A stretch of DNA of 64,000 nucleotides from positions 992,001 through 1,056,000 of the forward strand of contig NZ_FOSZ01000001.1 of assembly GCF_900114415.1 (NCBI RefSeq). Direction: 5' to 3'. Positions 53,326-62,923 of this stretch are shown one piece after another (position 1 is the stretch's first letter; each line of letters opens with the position of its first letter). The translations under genes were made by a program, and so were the position numbers. Below the pieces are notes generated by a model, which was given only the letters and a program-made list of their open reading frames with translations, ran no database searches and was not told the origin of the DNA. This stretch comes from Shimia haliotis. GTDB lineage: Bacteria > Pseudomonadota > Alphaproteobacteria > Rhodobacterales > Rhodobacteraceae.

Positions 53326-54567
53326 ATGCGCCTGATTCCGGTACTAACGGCGGTTCTCGTCGTCGGCTTTTTATATGTACTCGTTGTCGAAAGGGACAAA
53401 CTGGCGGTCTTTGCTGCAGGTGGCGACACGGTCCCCGAAGCCACTGCCGCGCAAACGCCTGAAGAGACTGTCGCGGAGCCTGCGGAGGACGCCACTTCCA
53501 AGGTGCGGGTGATTGCTGTTCGCTCCACAGCGCGCACGATAGACAGCGCCGTCATTTTGCGTGGCCAAACCGAGGCCAACCGCGAGGTTCAAGTGCGAGC
53601 CGAAACCGGTGGCCTGGTTGTCAGCGACCCACTGCGCCGCGGCGCCAAGGTAAAACGCGGCGATGAACTCTGCCGCCTAGAGGCCGGCACTCGTGATGCC
53701 GTACTCGCAGAAGCCCGCGCCCGTCTGGCCGAGGCCCGCGCCCGCGTTCCCTCAACGCAAGCGTCCGTCGCTGAAGCCGAAGCCCGACTGCAAGAGGCGG
53801 AAATCAATGACAACGCGGCCCGCAAGCTGTCCGAAAGCGGCTATGCTTCCGAAACCCGCGTAGCCTCGGCCGCAGCAACGGTGCGCGCAGCGGAAGCGGC
53901 CGTGCAATCCGCCCGCTCCGGACTGGAAAGCACACAGGCCGGCATCGAATCCGCCGAGGCGCTTGTGGCCGCTGCCCAACGTGACATCGACCGCTTGGTC
54001 CTGACCGCGCCATTCAATGGCATACTGGAAAGTGACACCGCCGAACTTGGCAGCCTTGTGCAGCAAGGCAGCCTTTGTGGCACGGTGATCCAGCTGAACC
54101 CGATCCGTATTGTCGGATTTGTGCCGGAGGCCGAAATCAACCGCGTCAGTATTGGCGCTTTGGCCGGCGCCCGCCTGACAACCGGTGAGGAAGTCACCGG
54201 ACAGGTCACATTTGTTTCGCGCTCGGCTGATCCGTTGACCCGCACGTTCCGCGTCGAAGTGGCCGTGCCCAACGACGACCTCAAGATTCGCGATGGTCAG
54301 ACAGCCGAAATCGCCATTGCCTCCGACGGTGCCGAAGCGCATCTGATCCCGCAATCTGCCCTGACGCTGAGCGACGACGGCACGCTGGGTGTGCGCCTTG
54401 TCGGCGACGGCGATCTGGTGAATTTTGTCGGCGTTGAACTGTTGCGCGACACCGTGGACGGCATCTGGATCGAGGGCCCGCCCGACGAAGCCAACATCAT
54501 CATCATCGGACAGGAATACGTCGAGGATGGTGTCGCAGTGATCCCCGTCTATGAGGAGCCTGCCTGA
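53326..54567 (+). CDS. RND efflux periplasmic adaptor subunit
   Basis: Membrane fusion protein of 413 residues. An N-terminal anchor (LIPVLTAVLVVGFLYVLVV) is followed by a lipoyl half (ILRGQTEANREVQVRAETGG), a long alpha-hairpin with Ala/Glu repeats at about 130-220, and beta-barrel regions (GRVTFVSRSADPLTRTFRVE-like). A GAGGGA site precedes the ATG at 53326. Its stop overlaps the pump ATG (TGATG), so the two subunits are coupled. No outer-membrane channel gene or local regulator is adjacent. Confidence 0.9.
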   Translation: MRLIPVLTAVLVVGFLYVLVVERDKLAVFAAGGDTVPEATAAQTPEETVAEPAEDATSKVRVIAVRSTARTIDSAVILRGQTEANREVQVRAETGGLVVSDPLRRGAKVKRGDELCRLEAGTRDAVLAEARARLAEARARVPSTQASVAEAEARLQEAEINDNAARKLSESGYASETRVASAAATVRAAEAAVQSARSGLESTQAGIESAEALVAAAQRDIDRLVLTAPFNGILESDTAELGSLVQQGSLCGTVIQLNPIRIVGFVPEAEINRVSIGALAGARLTTGEEVTGQVTFVSRSADPLTRTFRVEVAVPNDDLKIRDGQTAEIAIASDGAEAHLIPQSALTLSDDGTLGVRLVGDGDLVNFVGVELLRDTVDGIWIEGPPDEANIIIIGQEYVEDGVAVIPVYEEPA

Positions 54568-57500
54568 TGATTGGTATGGTCGATTGGGCCGCAGACCGCG
54601 CCCGAATGGTTCTAGCATTTATCTTCCTGTCGCTTGCGGTGGGGGGATTTGCCTATTGGGGCCTGCCCAAAGAGGGTGAACCCGACATTCAAATTCCCGG
54701 ACTGTTTGTTTCCGTCCCCTTCCCCGGCATCTCTGCGGCCGACAGCGAACAGATGCTGGTGCGCCCGATGGAAACCGAGCTGGCAGACATCGACGGTCTC
54801 GACAAAATGAGCGCCACGGCTTCCGAGGGCTATGCCGGTGTGTTTCTTGAATTCGAATTCGGTTGGGACAAATCCCGCGTTATGGCGGATGTGCGCGAGG
54901 CGATGAACACCGCCGAGGGCAGCTTTCCTGACGGGTTTGAGAAATACACGATCAACGAGATCAACTTCTCCGAATTTCCGATCATCATCGTAAACCTCAC
55001 AGGACGCGTGCCGGAACGTACAATGTTCCGCATTGCCAAAGACTTGCAACGTGACCTTGAAACCATGGATGCGGTGCTTGAGGCCGGTATTGCGGGGCAG
55101 CGCGACGAAATGGTCGAGGTGGTGATCGACCCGCTGCGGCTGGAAAGCTACAACGTTTCCGCTCAGGAACTGATCGATGTGGTTGTGCAAAACAACCAGT
55201 TGATCGCAGCCGGAGAAATCGATAGCGCGCAGGGCACGTTTGCGGTGAAAATCCCATCGTCCTTCAGCGAGCCGCGCGACATCTATGACCTGCCGGTCAA
55301 AACCAACGGCGACCGCGTTGTCACGCTTGGCGATCTGGCGGAAATCAACCTGACCTTTCAGGATCGGCAAGGCACAGCCCGCTTCAACGGTGAGGACACC
55401 GTCGCGTTGCAAGTGGTTAAGCGCAAAGGCTTTAACCTGATCGACACCGCCGAAGAAATCAAGGTGGCCGTGGCCGAAGCGCAAGCCAAATGGCCAGAGG
55501 AGCTGCAAGCGGCTGTAAACATCGGCTCGTCCAACGACCAGAGCCGTCAGGTCGGCGCCATGGTGAGCCAGCTGGAGGGATCGGTTCTAACCGCCATCGC
55601 CTTGGTGATGATCGTGGTTCTTGCCGCGCTCGGCCTGCGGGCCGCATTGCTTGTCGGCTTTGCCATTCCAACGTCTTTCCTGCTCTGCTTTGCCCTGTTG
55701 GCAGCCATGGAGATCACAATCTCCAACATCGTGATGTTCGGCCTGATTCTGGCAGTGGGCATGTTGGTGGACGGGGCCATTGTTGTTGTGGAATACGCGG
55801 ACAAGCGCATCAAAGAGGGCGTCGGCCCGATGCATGCCTATGTCGAAGCGGCCAAGCGCATGTTCTGGCCGATTGTCAGCTCCACCGCGACCACGCTCTG
55901 TGCGTTTTTGCCAATGCTGTTCTGGCCCGGTGTGCCGGGTCAGTTCATGGGCATGTTGCCGGTGACGCTGATTTTCGTTCTGTCCGCGTCTTTGGTCGTC
56001 GCCTTGATCTACCTGCCCGTGATGGGCGGCATCACAGGGCGCACTACGCGCTGGTTTGGTGCGCAGTTTGACCGGATCGCCAAAAGCAAATGGTGGCTTC
56101 ACCTGCTGATGCTTCCGCTGTTTGCCGGTGCTGCGGGCGCAGGCGCTGCCGGTGCCAGTGCATTCTTTGGCTCGGCTTTTGCCACTTTTGACACGATGGA
56201 TTCGGAACAGATCATCGGGTCCGTTGTGCCCACATTTGCGGCCTTCTTTGTTCTCGCGCTCGGTGGCGTGGTGGCCGCCGCACTTGCTGTTTCCGCGGGC
56301 GTGGCCCTCGTTTTGGCAGTGGCTGCGATTTTCACTCGCATAAAACTTCTGGCAGCTTGGGCAGTTCGCAAAGTATTCCCACGACGTGAAGGAGCGATCA
56401 AATCGGGGTATCGCCGCTCGCTGTTTGGATCCTTCATACATGGCATCGTCGGAAACCCCGTGATGCCACTGGCCACGATCGGCGCAGTGGTGATCGTTGT
56501 TGGCACGGTGTTCATCTATTTTGGTCAGAACAACCGTGGCGTTGAGTTCTTTGTCGAAAGCGAACCTGAGCAAGCCATTGTCTACGTCAAGGCGCGGGGC
56601 AACCTGTCTCTGGGCCAGAAAGACGCGCTTTTGGCGCAGGCCGAGGCGGTGGTTCTCAAGCATCCCGGGATCGACACAGCCTTTGCCTTTGCAGGCGAAG
56701 GCGGTCTGGACAGCAACACCGGCGGCGCACAGGCGCCAAAGGATATGGTCGGGCAAATCCAGCTTGAAACCATCCCATGGGAGGACCGGCCTACCACCAC
56801 GGAAACGTGGTTTACCGTGCCCCTTATTGGCATCGACGTCCCCCGTGAAGTCAAAGACCCTGAATGGTCAGGCTTTAAGGTGATCAACGACATCGAAGCC
56901 GAGTTGAAACTTATCCCCGGTGTCCAGATCGAAATCCTCGAACTTGGCCGAGGGCCAGCGTCGGCGAAACCGGTGCATCTGCGCTTTAAGGGCGAAAACT
57001 GGGACGATTTGGTCGCAGCTACGGCTATGGCGCGTGCTGCCTTTGACAAAACCGCGGGGCTGGAAAACATCGAAGACACGCGCCCCCTGCCCGGCATCGA
57101 CTGGGAAATCGAGGTCGACGTGGCCAAAGCCGGTCGCTACGGCGCGAATGTCGCGACCGTGGGTGGGATGGTGCAACTTGTGACGCGCGGCATCCTGTTG
57201 GACACGATGCGCGTAGACAGTTCCGATGAGGAAATCGACATCCGTGTGCGCCTGCCCGAGCAGGATCGTGTTCTAAGCACGCTCGACACTCTGAAGGTGC
57301 GCACAACGGAAGGTTTGGTGCCCCTGTCAAACTTCATCACCCGCAAGCCGGTTGCCAAACTGGCGGAGATCAACCGCATCGATCAACAGCGTTACTTTGA
57401 CGTTAAGGCCGGCGTGGCCTCCGGCCTGATGTCGCTGCACAACCCCGAGACCGGCGCACGCGAGGTGATCGACGCAGATCAATGGACCAACAATGCCGAC

Positions 57501-58487
57501 ATCCGCGCCTCTTATCAGGATCGCGGGTTTGAGGCGGCGGTTCTGACCCCGAACGAGCGCATCGCGGTGCTGACAGATTGGGTCGAAAATGCCGATCTGC
57601 CCCCCAGCGTGAAATGGGAATGGACCGGTGATCAGGAAGACGAGGCCGAAAGCCAGGCCTTCCTGAGTTCGGCCTTTGCCGGCGCGCTGTTCCTGATGTT
57701 CATCATCCTGCTGGCTCAGTTCAACAGCCTGTATAATTCGGTTCTGGTTCTGCTGGCTGTGGTGTTGTCCACCACGGGTGTGTTGATCGGGATGCTGGTG
57801 ATGGATCAGGCGTTTTCGATCATCATGACCGGCACAGGCATCGTGGCTCTGGCGGGAATTGTGGTGAACAACAACATTGTTCTGATCGACACCTATCAGG
57901 AATACAGCCAGTACATGCCCCGCATTGAGGCCATTGTGCGCACAGCCCAAAGCCGGATTCGTCCGGTTCTGCTAACCACGATCACCACAATGGCCGGCCT
58001 CGCGCCGATGATGTATGGCCTCAGCCTTGATTTCATCAACGGTGGCTATTCCTTTGACAGCCCGACATCGCTTTGGTGGAAACAGCTGGCAACCGCTGTG
58101 GTCTTTGGCCTCGGTATTGCCACTGTGCTGACCTTGGTTGTCACGCCCTCCTTGTTGGCGGTGCGTGTCTGGTTTGGCACCTATGTACATTGGTTCTCGA
58201 TGCTTCTGGGTCGTCTGTCCATGGGCCGCGCCAGCCGCGCTGGTCAGGATTGGGCCCTGCGTCATGCGGCGCAGAAAGTAAAAGCGCCGGTGCTGTACTG
58301 GGATGAGGAGCCTGTAGCCAAAGAAATGCCGGAGGTTTCTGAGGCTCCGGAACCCAGCGCTGAGGACATCGCCAAAGCCGAAGCGGCGCAGCCCGAGGCG
58401 GTGGAGCTGGCTCCCGAGGTCGAAGCGCCCCGTGAGAGCGAAGGCAAGAAAGGCAAAGACCCCGACGGGCTTCAGGCCGCCGAGTAA
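54567..58487 (+). CDS. RND efflux pump subunit with an enlarged central region
   Basis: Proton-driven exporter of 1306 residues, about 260 longer than AcrB. Family landmarks are MLVRPMETELADIDGLDKMS in the first porter region, GMLVDGAIVVVEYADKRIKE at about 398-417 (TM4) and GIVVNNNIVLIDTYQEY in TM10. In TM4 the Asp-Asp proton pair of AcrB reads Asp-Gly. Between TM6 and TM7, residues about 509-620 hold two additional hydrophobic stretches (LLMLPLFAGAAGAGAAGASA and LALGGVVAAALAVSAGVALV). The last 85 residues are acidic and Pro/Glu/Ala-rich. Substrate unknown; the adaptor upstream is its partner. Confidence 0.88.
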   Translation: MIGMVDWAADRARMVLAFIFLSLAVGGFAYWGLPKEGEPDIQIPGLFVSVPFPGISAADSEQMLVRPMETELADIDGLDKMSATASEGYAGVFLEFEFGWDKSRVMADVREAMNTAEGSFPDGFEKYTINEINFSEFPIIIVNLTGRVPERTMFRIAKDLQRDLETMDAVLEAGIAGQRDEMVEVVIDPLRLESYNVSAQELIDVVVQNNQLIAAGEIDSAQGTFAVKIPSSFSEPRDIYDLPVKTNGDRVVTLGDLAEINLTFQDRQGTARFNGEDTVALQVVKRKGFNLIDTAEEIKVAVAEAQAKWPEELQAAVNIGSSNDQSRQVGAMVSQLEGSVLTAIALVMIVVLAALGLRAALLVGFAIPTSFLLCFALLAAMEITISNIVMFGLILAVGMLVDGAIVVVEYADKRIKEGVGPMHAYVEAAKRMFWPIVSSTATTLCAFLPMLFWPGVPGQFMGMLPVTLIFVLSASLVVALIYLPVMGGITGRTTRWFGAQFDRIAKSKWWLHLLMLPLFAGAAGAGAAGASAFFGSAFATFDTMDSEQIIGSVVPTFAAFFVLALGGVVAAALAVSAGVALVLAVAAIFTRIKLLAAWAVRKVFPRREGAIKSGYRRSLFGSFIHGIVGNPVMPLATIGAVVIVVGTVFIYFGQNNRGVEFFVESEPEQAIVYVKARGNLSLGQKDALLAQAEAVVLKHPGIDTAFAFAGEGGLDSNTGGAQAPKDMVGQIQLETIPWEDRPTTTETWFTVPLIGIDVPREVKDPEWSGFKVINDIEAELKLIPGVQIEILELGRGPASAKPVHLRFKGENWDDLVAATAMARAAFDKTAGLENIEDTRPLPGIDWEIEVDVAKAGRYGANVATVGGMVQLVTRGILLDTMRVDSSDEEIDIRVRLPEQDRVLSTLDTLKVRTTEGLVPLSNFITRKPVAKLAEINRIDQQRYFDVKAGVASGLMSLHNPETGAREVIDADQWTNNADIRASYQDRGFEAAVLTPNERIAVLTDWVENADLPPSVKWEWTGDQEDEAESQAFLSSAFAGALFLMFIILLAQFNSLYNSVLVLLAVVLSTTGVLIGMLVMDQAFSIIMTGTGIVALAGIVVNNNIVLIDTYQEYSQYMPRIEAIVRTAQSRIRPVLLTTITTMAGLAPMMYGLSLDFINGGYSFDSPTSLWWKQLATAVVFGLGIATVLTLVVTPSLLAVRVWFGTYVHWFSMLLGRLSMGRASRAGQDWALRHAAQKVKAPVLYWDEEPVAKEMPEVSEAPEPSAEDIAKAEAAQPEAVELAPEVEAPRESEGKKGKDPDGLQAAE

Positions 58488-58525
58488 ACAAAAAGGAAAG
58501 GCTTCTTCTTCGCGAAGGAGTCTCG

Positions 58526-58560
58526 AAAGGGCAAATCTTCTCGGAAGATTTGCCCTTTTT
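58526..58560. terminator. Bidirectional terminator between RND pump and ABC exporter genes
   Basis: Perfect 14-bp stem (aaagggcaaatctt with aagatttgcccttt, loop ctcgg) plus T-run, between convergent genes. Confidence 0.88.
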
Positions 58561-58563
58561 CCG

Positions 58564-60390
58564 TCAACCCGCAGGCATCTCGTCTTCGCTGGCCTGTCTC
58601 TGCCAAAGCTGGGCATAGCGACCCTGAAGTTCCAGAAGCGCACTATGGGTGCCTTCTTCAACCACCTCGCCCTTCTCCAGCACCACAATGCGATCACTTT
58701 CGGCAATGGTGCTAAGGCGGTGGGCGATGGTGATCACCGTGCGCCCCTGCCCTGCCCGCGCCAGAGCTTCCTTGATGCCTTGCTCGGTCTCTGTGTCCAG
58801 TGCCGAGGTGGCCTCGTCCAACAACAACAGCGGCGGGTTTTTAAGCAATGTGCGGGCAATGCCGACACGTTGTTTTTCCCCGCCAGACAGCTTCAGACCC
58901 CGCTCGCCGACTGCCGTTTCATACCCGTCAGGCAGCGACGCGATAAAGTCGTGGATTTGCGCCGCCTGCGCCGCTGCAATGATGTCTTCTTCTGTCGCGC
59001 CGTCGCGGCCATAAGCGATGTTGTAGCGGATGGTGTCGTTGAACAGCACAGTGTCCTGCGGCACAACCCCGATCACGTCGTGAAGGCTTTCTTGCGTCAC
59101 GTCCCGCACATCTTGCCCGTCAATTCGCAACGCCCCGCCTTGAACATCATAAAACCGGAACAACAGCCGCCCTATGGTGGATTTGCCAGACCCTGACGCG
59201 CCCACGATGGCAACGGTTTGCCCGCCCTCCACCGTCAGGCTGACACCTTGCAGGATGGGGCGATCCGGCTCATATCCAAACGCCACATTGTCCAGCTCGA
59301 TCTTGCCCTTATCCACGACGATGGGCTGCGCGCCGTCCTTGTCGGAAACCTCGCTGGGCTGCTCCAGAAGGTCAAACATTTCGCCCATGTCCACAAGGCT
59401 CTGACGGATTTCGCGATAGACCGTGCCAAGGAAGTTCAACGGCATGGTGATCTGGATCATATAGGCGTTGACCATGACAAAATCGCCCACGGTCAAAGTC
59501 CCGTTCTCAACGCCGTTTGCGGCCATCACCATCACGGCAACCAGACCTGAGGTGATCAGAAAAGATTGGCCAAAGTTCAAGAACGCCAGCGAATACGACG
59601 TCTTGAGCGCAGCCGCCTCATAGCCTTCCATGGCACTGTCGTAACGCGCGGCCTCACGCCGTTCCGCTCCGAAATATTTGACAGTTTCAAAGTTCAGAAG
59701 GCTGTCGATGGCCTTCTGATTGGCGTCCGTGTCCTGATCGTTCATCTCGCGGCGCAGCTTCACACGCCACTCAGTGACCTTGAAGGTAAAGGCAACATAG
59801 GTGGCGATCGTGACAGCCACGACGACCAGATACCAAATGTCAAAAACCACCGCGAGGATCACGCCGATCAACAGGAGTTCCAGAATGAGCGGGCCAATAG
59901 AAAACAGCATGAACCGCAGCAAAAACTCGACGCCTTTGACGCCGCGTTCGATGATCCGGCTCAGCCCACCGGTTTTGCGGGTGATGTGATATCGCATCGA
60001 AAGACGGTGAATATGCTCAAAGGTCTCAAGCGCAAGTTGGCGCAGCGCCCGCTGGGCCACTTTGGCAAATATCGCATCCCGCAGTTGCTGAAACCCGTTC
60101 GCCATCAAACGCGCAAAACCATACGCCACCGTCAAGCCCACGGCTCCCAACATCAAAGGCGACACGGCATCCTCTGCAAGGGCATCCACGGCCCCCTTGT
60201 AAAGCATGGGGGTGTAGACTGCGATCAGCTTGGACGCCAGCAACGCCAGCATCGCCAGCACCACACGGTTTTTCACCCAGGGTTTGTCGGCGGGCCATAG
60301 ATATGGCGCGACCCTGCGGATCGTGCGCCAACCGGAGCGCTGTTCATTTCGTGCGAGTTCTTCTTCGGATGCGGTGTGCCACGTGGCCAT
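58564..60390 (-). CDS. Atm1-type ABC exporter
   Basis: Half-transporter of 608 residues: six membrane helices at about 40-320, then an ATPase. Walker A is GASGSGKST, the signature LSGGEKQRVGIARTLLKNPPLLLLDEATSALD contains Walker B, and the H loop is TIAHRLSTI. The N-terminal RVAPYLWPADKPWVKNRVVL and the SLLNFETVKYFGAERREA motif in the coupling helix mark the Atm1/HMT group, which exports glutathione-linked sulfur or metal conjugates and supports iron-sulfur assembly and metal resistance. It is a homodimer in the inner membrane. Confidence 0.92.
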   Translation of the reverse strand: MATWHTASEEELARNEQRSGWRTIRRVAPYLWPADKPWVKNRVVLAMLALLASKLIAVYTPMLYKGAVDALAEDAVSPLMLGAVGLTVAYGFARLMANGFQQLRDAIFAKVAQRALRQLALETFEHIHRLSMRYHITRKTGGLSRIIERGVKGVEFLLRFMLFSIGPLILELLLIGVILAVVFDIWYLVVVAVTIATYVAFTFKVTEWRVKLRREMNDQDTDANQKAIDSLLNFETVKYFGAERREAARYDSAMEGYEAAALKTSYSLAFLNFGQSFLITSGLVAVMVMAANGVENGTLTVGDFVMVNAYMIQITMPLNFLGTVYREIRQSLVDMGEMFDLLEQPSEVSDKDGAQPIVVDKGKIELDNVAFGYEPDRPILQGVSLTVEGGQTVAIVGASGSGKSTIGRLLFRFYDVQGGALRIDGQDVRDVTQESLHDVIGVVPQDTVLFNDTIRYNIAYGRDGATEEDIIAAAQAAQIHDFIASLPDGYETAVGERGLKLSGGEKQRVGIARTLLKNPPLLLLDEATSALDTETEQGIKEALARAGQGRTVITIAHRLSTIAESDRIVVLEKGEVVEEGTHSALLELQGRYAQLWQRQASEDEMPAG

Positions 60391-60470
60391 GGTGCCTGCC
60401 TTACAAAATGGGTGAGCCGGGCGAAACTATCGCCCGGCTCACATGATTACCACCCGCGAAGGTGCACAGA

Positions 60471-62039
60471 TCACTCTGGAACGGTGAACACCTGTCCGGG
60501 ATAGATCAGATCAGGGTCACGGATCTTGTCTTTGTTGGCTTCAAATAGCTGAACATACAATGTGCCCTCGCCATATCGATCACGCGCGATGGCCCACAAG
60601 GTAGAGCCCGGCTGCACCGTCACAATCTGGACTGCCGGCTTTTGCGGGCTTGGCTCGGTCGCTGCGGGTTCTGCCTCGGCGGCCACCTCCGGTGCGCTTG
60701 CCGTAACGGTTTCGACCTCATCACTTGGCGCGACGGTCTCAGAGGTTTCGGTGCTGCCCCCCTCTTCAGGCGCATCGGCCTCATCGGGTGCCTCGGCCAC
60801 GAGGGTGTTCTCTGATGCGGTTGCCACGTCCTCGCTTTGCGGCTCTGTTGGCGACGGTGTCACTGCCTGCGCCTCTGCAACAACTTCGGGCGCTTCCCGT
60901 TTGAACGGTGTTTCCACGCGGCTCAAGACTTTGCCCGCCGCGTCCATCTCATCAACGCGCATGGTATAAAGGCCCGGCGCCACGTCGCTCAATTCCAGCG
61001 ACCATGTGCCCGCAGCGTCGACAGCGCCACTTTGCGCCAGTGCATTGTCGAGATAGAGTTGCACAAGGGCATTCTCCAGCCCACGACCCGACACAACAAC
61101 ATCGCCAGTGTCCGAGTAGCTGATCGCGTCAATCGACACGGCCGAAACCACCTCCGGTTCTGACGAAGATGCCGCGGGTTGCACAACCCGCACCCCATCA
61201 GAGTCCGACACCAGAACCGCAGGGGCCTTTGGCTCAGGCTGGGTTTCTTGTGTCTCGGAAGCGGTGTCTGCAACAGCTTCGGCTGTTTCTTGAACCACAT
61301 CCGCGACCTCTGCCTGCGCTGCGGATGTGTCCTCAGCCTCAGGCGTTTCGGCTTCGGCGACCACGACAGGCGCAGCAATGGGGGCAACAAGGAATGCTCC
61401 GTCCGAAAGCAGATCACCCTCCGGCTGGCGCTCAACCAACATCAACTCACGCGGCTGCGGGCTTGGATCCAAATTAATGAAAGCAAAGAATTTTCCCGAC
61501 GTGTCTGCCTGAGCGCTGGCGATTTCGACACCATCCAAAAGTACGGAAATCACCCCGTTTGGCGCAGCGGTTCCCGCTATCTGACCGGAGCCATCCGGCT
61601 CTATGCGAACCAGATCAAACGCTGGCAAAACCGCGGCGGGCTTTCCCATTTCCGAGGACGTTTCGGTCTGGGCAACGGTTTCTGTCGCATCCGCCGCGGG
61701 CTCTGGTGCCTCTGCCACTTCCTGAGCATCTTGTTCAGGCTCAGAGACAGCGACCTCTGCCTCCGGCGCGTCTTCCTCCGGGGCAACTTCGGCCTCCGTG
61801 ACTGTCTGAGCGGCCGTATCATCTACCGCCTCTGGGCTGTTCTCAGTCGGGACAGCCACTTGGGTTTCCGGCGCGGTCTCCTCGACACTTTCCTGCACCG
61901 TTGTTACCGGTTCAGGCCCCGTCTTGGATGGTCCCAGAACGCCGGACGCCACCAGCGCCACAACCGCAACACCCGTCGCAACGACAGCGCCCACCACCAA
62001 AGCAGCATTGCTGCTTACAAATGTTGTGAATTTGCTCAT
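60471..62039 (-). CDS. LysM-domain protein with a long Glu/Ala/Pro-rich region
   Basis: Protein of 522 residues. One N-terminal membrane helix (ALVVGAVVATGVAVVALVAS) leads into low-complexity Glu/Ala/Val/Thr/Pro stretches at about 30-140, 215-270 and 380-450. These alternate with Ig-like segments (AGTAAPNGVISVLLDGVEIA; VSGRGLENALVQLYLDN). A C-terminal LysM domain of about 50 residues (QPGSTLWAIARDRYGEGTLY) binds peptidoglycan. The protein likely links the inner membrane with the cell wall. The start at 62039 is 10 codons inside the longest frame and gives a typical MSKFTTF N-terminus. Confidence 0.88.
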   Translation of the reverse strand: MSKFTTFVSSNAALVVGAVVATGVAVVALVASGVLGPSKTGPEPVTTVQESVEETAPETQVAVPTENSPEAVDDTAAQTVTEAEVAPEEDAPEAEVAVSEPEQDAQEVAEAPEPAADATETVAQTETSSEMGKPAAVLPAFDLVRIEPDGSGQIAGTAAPNGVISVLLDGVEIASAQADTSGKFFAFINLDPSPQPRELMLVERQPEGDLLSDGAFLVAPIAAPVVVAEAETPEAEDTSAAQAEVADVVQETAEAVADTASETQETQPEPKAPAVLVSDSDGVRVVQPAASSSEPEVVSAVSIDAISYSDTGDVVVSGRGLENALVQLYLDNALAQSGAVDAAGTWSLELSDVAPGLYTMRVDEMDAAGKVLSRVETPFKREAPEVVAEAQAVTPSPTEPQSEDVATASENTLVAEAPDEADAPEEGGSTETSETVAPSDEVETVTASAPEVAAEAEPAATEPSPQKPAVQIVTVQPGSTLWAIARDRYGEGTLYVQLFEANKDKIRDPDLIYPGQVFTVPE

Positions 62040-62138
62040 CCGCCTGCATCCCCCGAAATCGGCGTTCATCTTGGTTGAGCGACATTAACAACAGCGCTAT
62101 GGGTGGTCAAAAGGGTCTTGAAGATATTGGGGAAAATC

Positions 62139-62690
62139 ATGAGCAAGCGGTCTGTCTGTGTCTTTTGTGGATCACGTGTCGGGTCCGATCCCGCCTATCT
62201 GGAGGCCGCCCAAGCCCTCGGATCGCGCCTTGCAAGCCATGAATGGCGCCTTGTCTATGGCGCGGGTGATGTCGGCCTGATGGGCGCGGTTGCCAACGCA
62301 GCACAGGCCGCGGGTGCCGAAACCTTCGGCGTCATCCCGACCCATTTGCTTGAGTGGGAGGTGGGCAAACGCGATCTGACCAACTTTATCGTCACCGAAA
62401 ACATGCACGAGCGCAAAAAGGTCATGTTCATGAACTGCGACGCCATTGTGGTTCTACCCGGTGGCGCAGGTTCGCTTGACGAGTTTTTTGAGGTGCTGAC
62501 ATGGCGTCAGTTGGGCCTGCATGAAAAACCCATTTTGCTGCTCAATATCAACGGTTTCTGGGATCCGCTCGTGGGGCTTTTGGATCATGTGATCGCTCAA
62601 GGGTTTGCCGAGGAGAGCATCAAGGCCTTCATCCAAGTGGTCGACAGCGTGACCGAAGCAGAGATGCGCCTCTCTCAGGCGTTTGGCTGA
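62139..62690 (+). CDS. LOG-family nucleoside monophosphate phosphoribohydrolase
   Basis: Protein of 183 residues with the lysine-decarboxylase-like fold. The motif PGGAGSLDE (107-115) corresponds to the catalytic PGGxGTxxE, with Ser for Thr, and MHERKKVMFMNCDAIVVLPG holds the nucleotide-binding Arg and Lys. Members release adenine or cytokinin bases from nucleoside 5'-monophosphates; the bacterial role is mostly nucleotide salvage. GGGGA lies 6 bases before the ATG. The gene is divergent from the LysM gene. Confidence 0.9.
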   Translation: MSKRSVCVFCGSRVGSDPAYLEAAQALGSRLASHEWRLVYGAGDVGLMGAVANAAQAAGAETFGVIPTHLLEWEVGKRDLTNFIVTENMHERKKVMFMNCDAIVVLPGGAGSLDEFFEVLTWRQLGLHEKPILLLNINGFWDPLVGLLDHVIAQGFAEESIKAFIQVVDSVTEAEMRLSQAFG

Positions 62691-62923
62691 TCACCCTCCC
62701 CCAAAGAAAACGGTACGCCCGCAAGCCGTGTTGGCGAGCGGGACCGGTCATCAGCCGCGAGAAACACCAAAGTCTGCAAAACTGGGCTTTGCCGCGTCTT
62801 GCCCAAGACCCCTGGTAGAAAAGCTAGATTATTAGACCACTTACCAAGCAGACGCAGTTCATCAACTGGCGTGCGGTTCCTTTTGGGGTTTGTACTTTCC
62901 AAATAGGTGGCTAGTCTGGTTTG

